A stretch of DNA of 48,246 bases from Subtercola sp. (GTDB lineage: Bacteria > Actinomycetota > Actinomycetes > Actinomycetales > Microbacteriaceae), in contig JAODBB010000011.1 in assembly GCA_025463745.1 (NCBI GenBank), forward strand, positions 1-48,246, written 5' to 3'. Positions 1-6,895 of the stretch are shown here, piece by piece. The first letter of the stretch is position 1, and every line of letters begins with the position of its first letter. A model generated the notes under the pieces. The model was given only the letters and a program-made list of their open reading frames with translations. It searched no databases and was not told where the DNA came from. The translations under genes were made by a program, and so were the position numbers.

Positions 1-199
1 CGAAGGCGGCAACCCGGGCGGGGTGGTTGGTGGTGTGTTCATACCCCAATTCAAACACCCACCACCGACAAATCCTCACCAAAACGGGTCGAAGCCCAGC
101 ATCTGTGGACAACTCCTTCGCAACCCGTTTGTGGAGAACAAGAACACTCACTCGCCGACAAGATCGAACGGGGCAGTCGACCAAGACTGGCGCCCAGCA
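1..199. other. No confident gene; DnaA-box-like words inside an inverted repeat
   Basis: One frame on the plus strand is open from base 2 through the whole stretch, but its third codon positions are only about half G/C, unlike the real genes nearby, so I do not call it coding. The stretch holds an imperfect inverted repeat (CAAAACGGGT near 90, ACCCGTTTG near 125). Between and beside its arms are TGTGGACAA (the complement of TTGTCCACA, the DnaA-box form used by actinobacteria) and a one-mismatch copy, TGTGGAGAA. Confidence 0.4.
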
Positions 200-445
200 C
201 TAGCTGCTTCTCTTGGAGTTCCAGTCGTCGGCGCGCTCGACGTAGCCGCTCAGAACGGCGAGAAAGTCGTCGTCAGGAACGTAGCTCGGGTCGGCGTCGA
301 CCTTGGCCAGCTCGGTCTGCAGCCGATCGATCTCTTCGTCGATCTCGAGCACGACGATTGCATTGCTCTGCACGTCGTCGAGGTTCACCAGCATGTCGAG
401 GGCTTTTTCGATGTCTGCGCGGCCACCGAATTCGTAGTTACTCAT
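200..445 (-). CDS. Small conserved-looking hypothetical protein
   Basis: This is an acidic 81-residue soluble protein with no signal peptide or membrane segment. The central part (EIDEEIDRLQTELAKVDAD) looks like a short amphipathic helix that could form a coiled coil. I do not recognise the family. It is transcribed away from crcB. On its own strand the hexamer TAAACT lies six bases before the ATG, which indicates a leaderless transcript. Codon use is typical of the neighbours, so it is probably real although short. No function can be inferred from sequence or context. Confidence 0.7.
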   Translation of the reverse strand: MSNYEFGGRADIEKALDMLVNLDDVQSNAIVVLEIDEEIDRLQTELAKVDADPSYVPDDDFLAVLSGYVERADDWNSKRSS

Positions 446-451
446 GGGCTG

Positions 452-461
452 AGTTTAGGCT
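452..461. promoter_or_regulatory. Overlapping divergent -10 elements
   Basis: On the plus strand TAGGCT (456-461) precedes a GTG at 469 by seven bases. On the minus strand TAAACT (complement of 452-457) precedes the ATG at 445 by six bases. The two hexamers share two bases, so one symmetric core could fire in both directions and give two leaderless messages. Confidence 0.6.
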
Positions 462-468
462 GTCGAAC

Positions 469-1020
469 GTGACCATGCCCGCAGACGATTTCAGCGATCT
501 GCCCATCGACAGTGATGTCGAGGTCAGTGACGAGGTCACAGCGGGCGGCGCATCGGGCGGCGCTACCAGCGGCTCGCCGCGCAAGGTACATTTTCGTCTG
601 GTGAATCTGGGACTGGTCGGGGTGGGCGGCGCCATCGGAACCGGCGTTCGCTTCGCCCTCGTCGAGTCGGTGCCCTCGGTCGACGCCCTGCCGCTCACGG
701 TCTTGGCCATCAATCTGCTCGGTGCCTTCGCCCTCGGTTTTCTGCTCGACTCACTCGCTCGCCGGGGGCCCGATGATGGCACCCGCCAGCGGCTGCGGCT
801 TTTGCTGGGCACGGGTGTGCTCGGCGGTTTCACCACCTACAGCACCCTGTCACTCGACACGCTGATGCTCTTCCAGACCGATCGTGCGTTCACCGCCATC
901 GGGTATGCGCTGGCAACGCTCGTCGTGGGTGCCTTTGCGACCCTGGCCGGCATCGTGCTCGGCTCGATGCTGAACCGTCGCCGCATCCACCGGGCGCAGC
1001 CGAAAGCGAGCCAGTCGTGA
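469..1020 (+). CDS. crcB: Fluoride channel subunit CrcB/Fluc (first of pair)
   Basis: This is a 183-residue CrcB/Fluc membrane protein that exports fluoride and relieves its toxicity. A 45-residue polar N-terminus precedes four hydrophobic segments. Family signatures are visible: GGAIGTGVRF in the first helix, AINLLGAFALGF (the conserved Asn) in the second, and GVLGGFTTYSTLS in the third, where the Phe/Thr track lies. The next gene is a second CrcB overlapping by GTGA, so the two probably form the heterodimeric channel known from Gram-positives. I chose GTG 469 because it sits seven bases after TAGGCT; ATG 475, two codons in, is an alternative. No fluoride riboswitch precedes it. Confidence 0.9.
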   Translation: MTMPADDFSDLPIDSDVEVSDEVTAGGASGGATSGSPRKVHFRLVNLGLVGVGGAIGTGVRFALVESVPSVDALPLTVLAINLLGAFALGFLLDSLARRGPDDGTRQRLRLLLGTGVLGGFTTYSTLSLDTLMLFQTDRAFTAIGYALATLVVGAFATLAGIVLGSMLNRRRIHRAQPKASQS

Positions 1021-1391
1021 CCGCCGTGGAGCTGTTCGCCGTGGCCATCGCCGGGGGAGTGGGCGCCGTCGCCCGGTTTGTGCTCGACGGGTTCATTCGC
1101 GACACCGTGAAGGCGAGTTATCCGATCGGCACAACGGTCATCAACGTCAGCGGATCGTTTCTCCTCGGCTTGGTCACTGCCCTCGCCCTGGGTGCCGTGC
1201 TGAGCGATGACTGGCGACTGATCATCGGCACCGGGTTTCTCGGCGGGTACACCACCTTCAGCACAGCCAGCTTCGAAACCGTTCGATTGGTGCAGACCCG
1301 CCGGTACGCTGCAGCACTCTCGAACGGGCTCGGGATGCTGGTCGCCTCGGTCTGTGCGGCCGCGCTGGGGTATTGGCTCGGATCGTTGTGA
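1017..1391 (+). CDS. crcB: Fluoride channel subunit CrcB/Fluc (second of pair)
   Basis: This is a 124-residue four-helix protein of the usual CrcB length. It carries GGVGAVARF, TVINVSGSFLLG and GFLGGYTTFSTAS, the three diagnostic CrcB signatures. The GTG start overlaps the previous stop (GTGA), implying translational coupling and equal supply of the two subunits. Dual-topology theory for the family predicts that two separate subunits insert in opposite orientations; that is known of the family and was not tested here. The gene is followed by about 75 bases without a gene before the next operon. Confidence 0.92.
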   Translation: MTAVELFAVAIAGGVGAVARFVLDGFIRDTVKASYPIGTTVINVSGSFLLGLVTALALGAVLSDDWRLIIGTGFLGGYTTFSTASFETVRLVQTRRYAAALSNGLGMLVASVCAAALGYWLGSL

Positions 1392-1465
1392 GTGGTTCAT
1401 AGACTTCTCCAGTGTTTCTCGAAGAATCGGGGCGCATGCTGTAGTCAACGGAGGAGGCGAGCACG

Positions 1466-1768
1466 ATGAATCTTCGAGAATCGGGCAAGAGGCGAGCCGC
1501 CCTCGTCACCGTAGCGGTGAGTGCGGCCAGCATCGTCGCCGCCGGTGCCACGAGTGCGGCGCTCTGGGCCAGCACGCCGCTGGCGTCGACGGGCACCACC
1601 AATTCGACCGCCGATTCGGGGGGCGCGGATGCGACGGGGTCTGGTACGTCGAGTTCTGGCACGTCGAGCAACGATTCGTCGAACAGCGGCTCGTCAAGCG
1701 ACTCGGGCTCATCGTCGGTCACCTCCGGCAGCGGCGGTTTCTCGCACGCCACGTCTTCTGGGTCGTGA
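1466..1768 (+). CDS. Ser/Gly-rich exported peptide upstream of ApbE; possible minimal flavin acceptor
   Basis: This 100-residue protein has a basic N-terminus, a hydrophobic segment (about residues 11-35) that acts as a signal or anchor, and then a low-complexity Ser/Gly/Thr tail of about 60 residues. Its stop overlaps the ApbE start (TGATG). In related operons an exported protein at this place has the same Ser-rich linker followed by an FMN-binding domain modified by ApbE. Here that domain is missing. The tail ends GGFSHATSSGS, and GGFSHAT matches the flavinylation consensus DGxSGAT at G, S, A and T. Either it is a very small flavin carrier or a truncated remnant. RBS GGAGG lies upstream. 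Confidence 0.6.
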   Translation: MNLRESGKRRAALVTVAVSAASIVAAGATSAALWASTPLASTGTTNSTADSGGADATGSGTSSSGTSSNDSSNSGSSSDSGSSSVTSGSGGFSHATSSGS

Positions 1769-2862
1769 TGACGGTGACCGAAAGGACACGCCCGACCGGA
1801 GGCTCGCAGACCGCGGCAGCCGAGTGGCCGCTGTGGAGCACGTCTGTGCGCGTGGTGGTCACCGATCCGGGGCAGCTCGACCGGGCATCCACTCTCGTGA
1901 GCCAGGTACTCGACGATGTCGGCCGCGCATGCGACAGGTTCTCGGCGACATCGGAGCTGAATAGGCTGCACGGCGCACTTGCCGGGGGCGCCCAGGTGAG
2001 CGACACGCTTGCTCTGCTGGTTCGCACCGCGCTCAGCTCGGCGCGGCTCACCGATGGCGATGTCGACCCCACGCTCGGCGACGCCCTCGCCGGCCTCGGG
2101 TACGACCGCGACATCATGCAGCTACCCGGGCTGGGCGGCCCGAGCCTGGGCGAGGGCCTCTCCCTGAGCGGCCGAAGCGAGGTCGCCGCCCTCCGCGTCG
2201 GGAAGGCGACGGATGCCCGAGACCCCCGCGTCGGGAAACCCACGGATATCGGCGAGCCGAGCGCGCGCGATACCGTCATGACGCTCGCGCCCCGCGTTCC
2301 GGGCTGGACACGCATCTCGCTCGACGGCAATCGCCTCACGGTGCCGGCCGACCTGAGTCTCGACCTCGGCGCGACAGCGAAGGCCCTCGCCGCCGACCGC
2401 GCGGCCGCGCGGGTGATCGACGCGCTCGGCTGCGGCGTGCTGGTCAGCCTCGGCGGCGACATCGCGACGGCCGGGCCCGCTCCCGCAGAAGGCTGGCAGG
2501 TCACCGTGCACGATCTGCCGGGCGACCCGTCGTGCCAGATCACGCTCGCCGCCGGCCAGGCCCTGGCCACCTCGAGCACGCAGAAGCGCCGCTGGCAGCA
2601 GCGTGGCCAGGTCATGCATCACATTCTCGATCCGCGTCACGGTCTGCCTGCAGCGCCCGTGTGGCGCACGGTGACAGTTGCCGCGTCGAGCTGTGTTCGA
2701 GCGAATACGGTCAGTACGGCATCCATTGTGCGGGGCTATCAGGCCATCGCCTGGCTGGCCCGGCGCGGTACCACGGCGCGGCTCGTGAACCACGACGGCC
2801 GCGTGCTCAGCCTCGGCGGCTGGCCCGACGAGAACAGCGTGCACGTGCGCCAGGCGAGCTGA
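1768..2862 (+). CDS. apbE: FAD:protein FMN transferase (ApbE family)
   Basis: The enzyme attaches FMN from FAD through a phosphoester to Thr/Ser of exported redox proteins. This 364-residue copy starts at the ATG overlapping the upstream stop (the longer open frame has no support). It shows DLGATAKALAAD (family DxGxxxKGxxxD, with Ala for the usual Gly), SLGGDIATAG, and the late HHILDPRHG motif with the metal-binding Asp. No signal peptide or lipobox is seen, suggesting a cytoplasmic actinobacterial form. Residues near 144-165 contain a duplicated 33-bp segment (RVGKATDARDP / RVGKPTDIGEP), an insertion between core strands. It heads a redox operon and probably serves an exported acceptor, which is not obvious in this window. 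Confidence 0.88.
   Translation: MTVTERTRPTGGSQTAAAEWPLWSTSVRVVVTDPGQLDRASTLVSQVLDDVGRACDRFSATSELNRLHGALAGGAQVSDTLALLVRTALSSARLTDGDVDPTLGDALAGLGYDRDIMQLPGLGGPSLGEGLSLSGRSEVAALRVGKATDARDPRVGKPTDIGEPSARDTVMTLAPRVPGWTRISLDGNRLTVPADLSLDLGATAKALAADRAAARVIDALGCGVLVSLGGDIATAGPAPAEGWQVTVHDLPGDPSCQITLAAGQALATSSTQKRRWQQRGQVMHHILDPRHGLPAAPVWRTVTVAASSCVRANTVSTASIVRGYQAIAWLARRGTTARLVNHDGRVLSLGGWPDENSVHVRQAS
2196..2261 (+). repeat. Two 33-bp tandem repeats inside apbE
   Basis: Two adjacent imperfect 33-bp copies encode RVGKATDARDP and RVGKPTDIGEP. They are in frame and sit in a loop region, so they lengthen the protein without breaking it. Confidence 0.65.
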
Positions 2863-2865
2863 GCG

Positions 2866-3423
2866 ATGGATGCCGCACTCTGGGCCATTGGGCGAGGCAC
2901 CGGTGTCGTGTCGCTGGTTGCGCTGACCCTGGCGGTGCTGCTCGGCATCATGACCCGCTCGGGGCGCCCACTGCCCGGCCTGCCCAGGTTCTCGATCACG
3001 CTCGTGCATCGCAACGTGTCGCTGGTTGCGTGCGTCTTTCTGGTGCTGCATGTGGTGCTGCTGTTCTTCGACTCGTTCGCGCAGCTCACGGTTCTCGATT
3101 TCGTGGTGCCGTTCTTCGGCAGCTTTCTGCCGTTCTGGCAGGGGCTCGGCACCGTCGCCGTCGACCTGCTCATCGCGGTGACGGTAACGGCGTTGTTGCG
3201 GAATCGCCTCGGGCTCCGCACCTTTCGGGTGGTGCATTGGCTGACCTACGCCCTCTGGCCCATCGCCTTGGCTCACGCCATCGGCAACGGTACCGACGGC
3301 ACCAGTGCGTGGTTCTTGTGGCTGGCCGGAATCAGCACGCTCGCCGTGCTGGCGGCGGTGGCCTGGCGATTGTCGGCGCGGTATATCGAGTTTCGTTCGG
3401 TTCGTGCGGGTGAGCTGTCATGA
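2866..3423 (+). CDS. Ferric-reductase-like transmembrane protein (haem b type)
   Basis: This 185-residue integral membrane protein has about six hydrophobic segments. The His residues in transmembrane context (HRNVSLVACVFLVLHVV and RVVHWLTYALWPIALAHA) fit the paired-His haem ligands of the ferric reductase/MsrQ/NOX membrane domain. No NAD or FAD domain is attached; the electron-input module is encoded separately by the NuoF-like gene downstream. It lies three bases after apbE and overlaps the next gene by ATGA, so it belongs to the same operon. It probably passes electrons from the cytoplasm to an exported flavin acceptor. The true acceptor is unknown. Confidence 0.82.
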   Translation: MDAALWAIGRGTGVVSLVALTLAVLLGIMTRSGRPLPGLPRFSITLVHRNVSLVACVFLVLHVVLLFFDSFAQLTVLDFVVPFFGSFLPFWQGLGTVAVDLLIAVTVTALLRNRLGLRTFRVVHWLTYALWPIALAHAIGNGTDGTSAWFLWLAGISTLAVLAAVAWRLSARYIEFRSVRAGELS

Positions 3424-4772
3424 CAGTCACGGATGCCCGAGGCATCGACGGTGCGGCTGACGAGCGGGCCGCGGGCCCCGTGAACCCCGTGGCCCCCGTG
3501 GCCCCCGTGGGTACGGCCCGGCTGTTTCTCGCCCGTGCTCAGCTCAGTGCGCCATCCAGTGCGCCACCCGGTGCGCCGGCCGTCGGGGCCGCGCACCCAG
3601 TCTCAGTCGGCGCCCCCAGCCTCGCCGCCCACCACGAGGCCTACGGCCTGCTTCCGCGGGTCACCGTACCCGACGCTCTGATCGACGAGCTGCGGCGCTC
3701 GGGGCTTGACGGTCGCGGGGGAGCGGGGTTTCCCGTCTGGCGCAAGATCGCCTCGGTGCGGGCGAACACGGGCCGCAACCAATCCAAGCGCCCGATCGTC
3801 ATCGGCAACGGCTCGGAGGGCGAGCCGCTCAGCCGAAAGGACCAGACGCTGCTGCGCCAGGCGCCACACCTGGTGATCGACGGGCTCGTGCTGTGCGGGG
3901 CGCTGGTCGGGGCATCCGAGATCTCGTTGGTCGTCGGCTCGGCGAGTGCCGACTCGATTCGCCGGGCGATCGCCGAGCGAGCCGATGCGGCTCACGTGCG
4001 TGTGACGATCTCGCCCGAAGCGTTCGTGTCGGGGGAGGCGACCGCCGTGGCCAATGCGCTCGAGCGTGGGGTCAGCGTGCCGCGCGACCATCTGCTGCAC
4101 CTCAGTCAATCGGGGGTCGCGGGGCGGCCGACGCTCGTGCAGAATGTCGAGACTCTCGCCCAGCTGGCGCTGGTGGCACGCTTCGGCGCAGAATGGTTTC
4201 GGTCGGTCGGTACGGCCGATGAACCAGGAACCAGGCTGATTACCGTGAGCGGCGATGTCGGTGTGCCGCAGGTGCTCGAGGTGCCGGGCGGCACCCCGCT
4301 TCGCACGATCGTCGCGGCCTGCGCGCCCGGTGAACTCCGGGCTCTGCTGGTCGGCGGGTACCACGGCGGCTGGGTGCCCGCGGCCCTGCTCGACACCGCC
4401 CTGTCACGGCAGGCCTTGGCCCCGTTCGGTGCGAGCCCCGGGGCCGGAGTGATCTACGTGCTCGGCCAGTTGCGCTGCGGTCTGGAATCGTCGGCCGCGA
4501 TCACGCGGTATCTCGCCGGCCAGTCCGCCCGTCAGTGCGGTCCGTGCGTGAACGGACTGCCCGCCATGGCAACCGTTCTCGACTCTGTCGCGGCCCGGTC
4601 ACGAGATACCAGACTGCCGGCCGAGCTCGCGAGGCTCGCCGACATCGTCACCGGCCGCGGCTCGTGTACCCATCCCGACGGTACGGCCCGGTTCGTGCTG
4701 AGCACGCTCAGCGCATTCGACGCGGATGTTCGGGCGCACCTTGCCGGCCGCTGCGAGGTGAACGGCGCGTGA
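3420..4772 (+). CDS. NuoF-like NADH/flavin/iron-sulfur oxidoreductase subunit
   Basis: This 450-residue protein is related to the 51-kDa NADH-binding subunit of complex I. GRGGAGFP (98-105) and NGSEGEP (130-136) are the FMN/NADH-site motifs. The C-terminal cluster domain has QCGPC (Cys373, Cys376) and GRGSC (Cys416). Aligned with the four-Cys NuoF motif, the first Cys is Ala (SARQCGPC), leaving three. Residues 18-65 are a Pro/Ala-rich linker with short repeats (PVAPVAPV). The other Nuo subunits are absent, so it is not complex I but probably the NAD(P)H-linked input of this flavin/haem operon. It overlaps genes on both sides (ATGA and GTGA). Confidence 0.82.
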   Translation: MTVTDARGIDGAADERAAGPVNPVAPVAPVGTARLFLARAQLSAPSSAPPGAPAVGAAHPVSVGAPSLAAHHEAYGLLPRVTVPDALIDELRRSGLDGRGGAGFPVWRKIASVRANTGRNQSKRPIVIGNGSEGEPLSRKDQTLLRQAPHLVIDGLVLCGALVGASEISLVVGSASADSIRRAIAERADAAHVRVTISPEAFVSGEATAVANALERGVSVPRDHLLHLSQSGVAGRPTLVQNVETLAQLALVARFGAEWFRSVGTADEPGTRLITVSGDVGVPQVLEVPGGTPLRTIVAACAPGELRALLVGGYHGGWVPAALLDTALSRQALAPFGASPGAGVIYVLGQLRCGLESSAAITRYLAGQSARQCGPCVNGLPAMATVLDSVAARSRDTRLPAELARLADIVTGRGSCTHPDGTARFVLSTLSAFDADVRAHLAGRCEVNGA

Positions 4773-5020
4773 CCGAACGGGGCCTCTCTGAACCGCGCGC
4801 TGCGCGCCTGCACATCGACTGGACCCTGTGCGACGGCCGCGGCCTCTGCACGGAGCTGCTGCCCGATCAGCTGGGGCGCGACGAATGGGGCTACCCGCTC
4901 GCGCGCAGCGCCGACCCGGCGGAGCGCTCTGATGTGCCCATGCCGGCCGGCCAGCTCGACGCCGCTGTCGACGCGGTGGCGCTGTGCCCGCGGCAGGCGC
5001 TCAGGCTGGAAAGGGGCTGA
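4769..5020 (+). CDS. Ferredoxin, 3Fe-4S type
   Basis: This 83-residue small ferredoxin has the pattern CDGRGLC (C-x5-C) and a late CP (VALCPRQAL). That is the three-Cys arrangement of the actinobacterial 3Fe-4S ferredoxins that also serve P450s. The start is a GTG overlapping the NuoF-like stop by GTGA. As the last gene of the redox operon it probably exchanges electrons with the NuoF-like protein. Its final codons (ALRLERG, stop) form the first unit of a 17-bp tandem array running on downstream. Confidence 0.85.
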   Translation: MTERGLSEPRAARLHIDWTLCDGRGLCTELLPDQLGRDEWGYPLARSADPAERSDVPMPAGQLDAAVDAVALCPRQALRLERG

Positions 5021-5099
5021 GATTGGAAAGGCGCTGAGGCTGGAAAGGCGCTGAGACCGGGCAGGCGCTGAGACTGGGCAGCCGCTGAGACTCGGCAGA
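4998..5099. repeat. Six 17-bp tandem repeats copying the ferredoxin 3' end
   Basis: Units start at 4998, 5015, 5032, 5049, 5066 and 5083, with core CGCTGAGxCTGGxxAGG. The first units encode the ferredoxin C-terminus and the second carries its stop codon. The period is not a multiple of three and the later units diverge, so the rest is non-coding. No convincing hairpin or T-run is seen. Confidence 0.85.
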
Positions 5100-5118
5100 C
5101 TCCGAGTCGCTCACCGTG

Positions 5119-6378
5119 TCAGAGCCGCAGTATCAGCGACCGTGCTGCCGCGACGGTGAGCGCGCGGTCGTGGGTGAGCACGAATTCGAACTGGCGATCG
5201 GCTTCAGCGACAGAGCCAGTGCCGGCCGCCGTTGCCGGGGCAGAATCCGTCACAGGCAGTTCACGCGCAGCGAGTAGCGCGGCGAACGTGGGCGTGACGA
5301 CGGCGACACTCCACTCGTGCTGCAGGGCATCCGCGTCGCCGATGCCGGCCATGTGCACCTTGCCGAGCGAGGCGCCGGGCAAGAACCCCTCGGCGAGCAC
5401 GGCGACCATCGCCACCGTGTCACCCAGCTCCTGGTAGCGCCGGGCCGCATCGAGCGTGAAATTCGAGGCGTGCTGAAACGTCGAGAGCACGACGGCTGAG
5501 TCTCCCGCGGTCAGAGCCTGAGCTTCGAGGTGCCGGCTGATCTCAACCAGCAGGTCACGACTGTAGGCGCGCGCTACTCGCTTGCTCGACGCGATGGTGA
5601 ACGGAGTCGAGCCCGCTGGCTCCACGGCGACGTCGACGGGGGAGGGAAGACCGGCGATCGGCGGCAGCGGGTTCGGTAGATCGACCGGCCTGCCGAACAG
5701 CCAGCCCTGCCCGAGGGTCGCACCCATGGCTCGGGCGCTGTCGAGATGCTTCTCGGTCTCGACGCCCTCCGCGACGATGATCGATCCGGTCGACTCGGCG
5801 TGAGCGGTAATCACGTTCATGATGCGCGCGACGTGCTGGTTCGGCATCTCGCGCACCAAGTGCAGGTCGAGCTTGATGATCTCGGGGTTGATCAGCGAGA
5901 GCAGGGCGATGGATGCCGCGTCGGCACCCACATCGTCGAGAGCGACGCTCCAGCCCAACTCGCGTACGTGATCGATCGAGCGCAACAATTGAGCGGGGTT
6001 GCCGGTGAGCTCGCGCTCGGTGATCTCGAGCACCATCGCCGGGGTGGTGGGGCGAACATCGCCTGCGAGCAGAGCGAGAGCCTCGGGTTCGGAGTTGACG
6101 AACAGACCTCGCGGAGTGTTCAGCCCGGCCGCGAAAGCGGTGCGGAACGCCTCGATGCGGCAGGCCGAGTCGAGTTCGGCGAGACGACCGTGTTCACGGG
6201 CCGCGGCGAACAGCGCATCCGGATTCTCGAGGGTCGAACCCTGCGGCCCTCGCGTCAGTGCTTCGTAGGCGACGACGGTTCGCGTTTCGAGTTCGACGAT
6301 CGGCTGAAAGACGGTTCGGAGCCGGGAATTGCGCAGAATGTCGGCAAGCGCGTCCCGTGAAGAGCCCAACTCTGACAT
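5119..6378 (-). CDS. EAL-domain c-di-GMP phosphodiesterase with DICT sensory domain
   Basis: The EAL domain spans about residues 5-245 of 419. YEALTR (signature at 39-41), FVNSEP, LEITERE, ALDDVG, IIKLD and VAEGVET retain the metal- and substrate-binding acidic residues and the Lys, so hydrolysis of c-di-GMP to pGpG is likely. DDVG replaces the more common DDFG. The C-terminal 150 residues fit the DICT domain, found with c-di-GMP and two-component proteins and thought to sense signals. No membrane segment is present. ATG 6378 is chosen because GAGGG lies eight bases upstream; GTG 6393 is also in frame. It is divergent from rpsO. Confidence 0.88.
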   Translation of the reverse strand: MSELGSSRDALADILRNSRLRTVFQPIVELETRTVVAYEALTRGPQGSTLENPDALFAAAREHGRLAELDSACRIEAFRTAFAAGLNTPRGLFVNSEPEALALLAGDVRPTTPAMVLEITERELTGNPAQLLRSIDHVRELGWSVALDDVGADAASIALLSLINPEIIKLDLHLVREMPNQHVARIMNVITAHAESTGSIIVAEGVETEKHLDSARAMGATLGQGWLFGRPVDLPNPLPPIAGLPSPVDVAVEPAGSTPFTIASSKRVARAYSRDLLVEISRHLEAQALTAGDSAVVLSTFQHASNFTLDAARRYQELGDTVAMVAVLAEGFLPGASLGKVHMAGIGDADALQHEWSVAVVTPTFAALLAARELPVTDSAPATAAGTGSVAEADRQFEFVLTHDRALTVAAARSLILRL

Positions 6379-6407
6379 AGACCAAGCCCTCACTGGTAGA
6401 TACGGTC

Positions 6408-6413
6408 ATTGTA
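6408..6413 (-). promoter_or_regulatory. Probable -10 of the EAL gene
   Basis: Read on the minus strand the sequence is TACAAT, 29 bases before the ATG at 6378. No clear -35 is visible. Confidence 0.4.
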
Positions 6414-6444
6414 TGGCCAGAGAGCCAGCTGCGTCGATTTCTGC

Positions 6445-6537
6445 TAAACTCGCAAGGTTGCCGTCGAACGGCCGCGGATAAAGAGAGCCCTCGCATCCTG
6501 TGATGGGCGCCGCGCAACGAGAGAAAAGGGGTCATCT
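6445..6537 (+). promoter_or_regulatory. rpsO promoter and structured 5' leader
   Basis: TAAACT (6445-6450) is a plausible -10. The transcript would begin near 6457 and fold a hairpin GCCGTcgaACGGC (6460-6472), then a longer stem closed by GCGG (6474-6477) and CCGC (6510-6513). An inner CATCctgtGATG is flanked by partial GCC/GGC pairing. AAAGGGG lies seven to ten bases before the ATG. Ribosomal protein S15 commonly represses its own mRNA through such leaders; whether this one binds S15 is inference. Confidence 0.4.
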
Positions 6538-6807
6538 ATGCCATTAACGCCAGATGCCAAGAAAGCCATCATTGACGAGTACGCCACCCACCCAGGTGAC
6601 ACCGGTTCTCCAGAGGTACAGGTCGCCATGCTGACGACCCGCATCCTCGATCTGACGGAGCACCTCAAGTTTCACAAGCACGACCACCACTCACGTCGTG
6701 GCCTGCTGCTGCTGGTTGGTCAGCGTCGCCGTCTGCTCGGTTACCTGCAGAGCGTCGACATCGAGCGTTACCGCTCGCTGATCGCGCGCCTCGGGCTGCG
6801 CCGATAG
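6538..6807 (+). CDS. rpsO: 30S ribosomal protein S15
   Basis: This 89-residue protein has the standard S15 length and sequence: [48 protein letters not shown] and a C-terminal [15 protein letters not shown]. It binds 16S rRNA in the central domain and is an early 30S assembly protein. AAAAGGGG provides a ribosome site. It is followed by a strong terminator, so it is probably monocistronic here. In many bacteria pnp follows directly; here pnp lies 4.2 kb away beyond three unrelated genes. Confidence 0.98.
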   Translation: MPLTPDAKKAIIDEYATHPGDTGSPEVQVAMLTTRILDLTEHLKFHKHDHHSRRGLLLLVGQRRRLLGYLQSVDIERYRSLIARLGLRR

Positions 6808-6838
6808 CGCACGCCGAGTCGATAGCTTTCGAGCTGGC

Positions 6839-6873
6839 AAAAGGCCGTCTTCCTGCGGGGAGGCGGCCTTTTT
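6839..6873 (+). terminator. Rho-independent terminator after rpsO
   Basis: AAAAGGCCG pairs with CGGCCTTTT around an interior that can pair further (TCTTCC/GGGAGG), followed by a T-run. The symmetric A and T tracts make it potentially bidirectional. Confidence 0.85.
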
Positions 6874-6895
6874 CATACCATTGGCCTTCACACCT

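Noticed and set aside
23-472. 149-codon open frame at the left edge
   Set aside because: Third-position G+C is low, it runs antisense through a better small gene, and it ends inside the crcB promoter.
446-474. Fluoride riboswitch before crcB
   Set aside because: The predicted transcript starts at the start codon, leaving no room for an aptamer.
3420-4772. Part of a complex I (nuo) operon
   Set aside because: No other nuo gene is adjacent, and the cluster-site Cys pattern and neighbours point to a separate redox system.
4998-5099. CRISPR array
   Set aside because: Units abut with no spacers, and no cas genes are present. The same applies to 17347-17436 and 30921-31010.
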